Source: Rhodopirellula sp.
GTDB lineage: Bacteria > Planctomycetota > Planctomycetia > Pirellulales > Thermoguttaceae
DNA: 64,000 nt
NCBI GenBank assembly: GCA_012728855.1
Contig: JAAYEH010000340.1
Span: forward strand, 52,487-116,486
Reading direction: 5' to 3'
The notes under the pieces were generated by a model, which saw nothing but the letters and a program-made list of their open reading frames with translations, was not told the DNA's origin and ran no database searches. Numbering within the stretch: position 1 is the stretch's first letter; every line of letters starts with the position of its first letter. Shown piece after piece: positions 61,780 to 64,000 of this stretch. Position numbers and translations under genes: made by a program.

Positions 61780-61880
61780 GGAAGCCCTAACAAAACGGGG
61801 ACTGGCTCCCGGCAATTGTCAAAAATCTGGGGAAGTAAAGCAAGGCGAGGGTGCCTGTCCCCGTTTTGTTAGGGCTTCTT
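61780..61880. repeat. Palindromic repeat with conserved core, arm type II (full form)
   Basis: Arms GGAAGCCCTAACAAAACGGG (from 61780) and its complement ending at 61880 enclose the core GGGGACTGGCTC and GTGCCTGTCCCC, the same core as in the type I copies. The middle is different. The right end supplies two bases of the MoeA-PBP stop codon. Confidence 0.8.
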
Positions 61881-63811
61881 ATCCGTGTGTTTCTATCCGT
61901 GGACGAAGAAAGCCCATTTCGGCAAGATGCCCGCGAATGGTCGGATCAGCCAGCAGCTTGGCGAACGCCGCCACCGCGGGCCGATCGAGCCGCTCCCTGG
62001 GCACGACGAAATCATACTGTTCGTTCTCCAGCAGGAGAAAACCGAGACCGGCCCGGCGGGCGACCCACTCGATGGCCACGCCCCAATCGGCCCGCCCCTG
62101 CGCCACCGCGGCGGCGACGGCATGATGGCTCCGCGATTGTACCGCATAGCCGGGCGGCTGGGCACCCTCCAGCAGCCGATCGATGAGGATCCGCGTGCCG
62201 CTCCCCTGGTTGCGGTTGACCATGACACAGGTGCGGTCGGCCTTCACGGCTTGAAATGGCCTGGGCCGCCTCTCGTCCGACAAAACGCGGATCGCCCTGC
62301 CGAAAGACGACGCCCTGCCTTCGACCGTAGCCTTCGATGAGGTGGAGATTCGGTGTTAGGTAAGGCAGATTGTAGCGACCGGTTGCCGGATCGAGCAGGT
62401 GGATGCCGGCCACGTCGCACTCGCCGCGCCCGGCGGCCTGCAGCCCGGCCGTCGAGCCAACCGCCATGAACTTGGTTTGGAATCCCTGGCTCTGCAACTG
62501 CCCAAGGAGGAAATCCAGTCCTACGCAGTGGCTGCCGATCACCACGAGATCGGCCAAAAGAAGCTCACCGCCAAGAAGTTGAACCTCAACCGTGGCGCCC
62601 GTCTCGACAATCTCTTCGTGCCGGCCGATGGTCACGAAGCCGTCGGCTCGGCTGAAGGTGGTGACCGAGCCAGAACCCTTGCCCATCGGGTATGCCGCCA
62701 GACCGCCGCCCGTTTGAACCAGCCCCACGAGCACGAATTCCGTGCGTCCGATCTCCGAGTTGACTTTCACCGCCATCCGCGCCGGCACCGCACGTTGCTC
62801 GGCGGCAGGTCGGCCGCCAAGTATGAGAATGACGGGAGCGACAAACTCGCGGAAGGTAAAAATGGCCGACGTGGGGAAGCCGGGAAGAACCACGATCGGC
62901 TTGCCCCGATCCGCCGCCAGGCAGATGGGCTTTCCCGGCTTTAAGGCGACGCCATGCGCAACGATGCCCGGCTCGGACAATTCGTGGACCACTCGATACG
63001 ACAGGTCGCCGGCGCCTTTGCTCGTGCCGCCGGAGAGCAACACGACATCGGCCTCCTGCAATGCCTCGTGGAGTCGCTCGCGCAGCCGCTCGGCGTCGTC
63101 GGCGACGATCCCGCGACAGAGCGGTTCACCGCCGAGTTCTCGAACCGCATCGGCCAGGATGCGGGCGTTGGAGTCATACACCATCCCTGGTCGCCTCGGT
63201 TCGCCCGGCGCGATCAGCTCATCGCCGGTGGAGAAGATGGCCACAACCGGCCGCCGCCAGACGCTGACGGTCGCCGCTCCGGTGGCTGCCAGCACGCCGG
63301 TCTCGCGACTGCCGAGCACTTCGCCCCGTCGCAGCACCGTTTCCCCGGCCGCGATGTCGGTGCCGGTAAACGAGACGCCGAAGCCGGGCGTCACCGCTTT
63401 GGCGACGTTCAAGCTGTCGCCGTCGGGCTCGGTATGCTCGATCATCACCACGGCGTCCGCGCCGCGCGGGATCATTCCGCCGGTGGCGATGGCCATCGCC
63501 TCGTTCGCCGCGACCTCGGCCCGGGGGACCACGGCGGTCGCGATCGTTTCAGGCAAGAGTCGCAGACGCCGAGGACTCTCTTCCTGAGCGCCGTAGGTAT
63601 CGGCGGCGCGGACAGCATAGCCGTCGTAGTTGGAACGGTCGAACGACGGCACGTCCACCTCGGCAAGAACGTCTTCCGCCAGCACGCGTCCCAACGCCCT
63701 ATCGAGAGGAACCCGCTCCGCACCGAGCGGTTCGAGCCGGATCGCGGCATAGAAACGCCGCTGCGCCTCATCGCGATCGATGCAATCGAGGAATTGGGAT
63801 TGGGATGTCAT
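61879..63811 (-). pseudogene. moeA: MoeA-PBP fusion with a single frameshift
   Basis: The N-terminal part (63811 down to about 62600) is a full MoeA: RDEAQRRFYAAIRLEPLG, RALGRVLAEDVLAEVDVPSFDRSNYDGYA, VFSTGDELI-type VAIFSTGDELIAPGE, and LSGGTSKGAGDL. MoeA inserts molybdenum into molybdopterin. The C-terminal part is a periplasmic-binding-protein-like domain (PF12727 type). In frame it continues to GREAAQAISS, then the reading frame changes at about 62248 and the homologous sequence resumes as AVKADRTCVMVNRNQGSGT to the stop at 61879. One extra C (or two missing bases) explains it. The break may be a sequencing error. The MoeA half is intact. Confidence 0.85.
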
Positions 63812-64000
63812 TCGTATTTGTCATTTGTCACTTGTTATTTGGGGGGTGCAGACCTCAAGCCGATCTGTCTGGCTCTTGAGGAAGCCCGGCGAAATGCGTT
63901 TGGTGTTGGGGAGCGCGGAGGCGTGATTCACCGTTGAACGATGCTCAGCACGCGTATGGCAACTCTGAGAGGCTCTGAGCCGTAGCACCGCGCAAAGTGC
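63812..64000. other. Right edge, no gene seen
   Basis: Upstream of the MoeA-PBP start lies a short low-complexity run of TCATTTG-like units (about 63818-63840). Nothing else is recognised before the window ends. Confidence 0.5.

Overview
The window looks like a chromosomal segment of a planctomycete, probably Pirellulales-like. The reasons are six DUF1559 proteins (pseudopilin-type N-terminus, C-terminal HPGG...DGSV motif), PQQ-type beta-propeller proteins, an ECF sigma/anti-sigma pair, a beta-helix protein, secreted hydrolases, high GC and long GC-driven shadow ORFs. No rRNA, CRISPR array, intact transposase or phage gene was seen. One tRNA-Lys is present.

Layout. 1-0.6 kb: tRNA-Lys(CTT) with promoter and terminator. 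1-5 kb: a PerR-type regulator, then a diheme peroxidase, a Tat-exported metallophosphoesterase and a cytochrome c lipoprotein, which reads as a peroxide-stress unit. 5.4-7 kb: an exported DsrE-like protein and a CaCA antiporter. 8-14.4 kb: a beta-barrel protein, then an exported, membrane-anchored CobN-family chelatase in an overlapping operon with a DUF2149 protein and a MotA/TolQ/ExbB-like protein. This is the HmuS/HmuV/HmuU arrangement known from Bacteroidetes heme use. 14.5-28.7 kb: six DUF1559 genes, each next to a different partner (the chelatase operon, a radical SAM protein, a small secreted protein, a GH-like protein, a PepSY membrane protein, a lipoprotein and a DUF2946-like protein, ABC exporters). 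28.7-36.5 kb: two LolD/MacB-type ATPase plus giant permease pairs, with gene relics around them. 36.7-45 kb: modABC, with modA overlapped by the stop of a beta-propeller/methyltransferase fusion, and a transglutaminase-like protein upstream. 45.7-50 kb: propeller protein, sodium/solute symporter and an acidic protein of unknown function. 50.5-52.7 kb: anti-sigma factor and ECF sigma factor. 53-64 kb: GH20-like hexosaminidase, nicotinamidase, a beta-helix protein with a damaged 3' end, a DUF4058 fragment, a VOC/SDR pair and a frameshifted MoeA-PBP fusion.

Themes. Metal handling dominates: PerR, a heme-type dechelatase, PepSY, Fur-like palindromes, molybdate import and MoeA. The divergent promoters of the chelatase operon and its neighbouring DUF1559 gene both carry CGTAATA-type half-sites on the -10 box. 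That is the best evidence here that at least one DUF1559 protein works with a metal or heme system. Two families of non-coding palindromic repeats are scattered through the window. One has swappable outer arms around a conserved asymmetric core. The other is a 71-72 bp element, and one copy of it lies inside a coding sequence.
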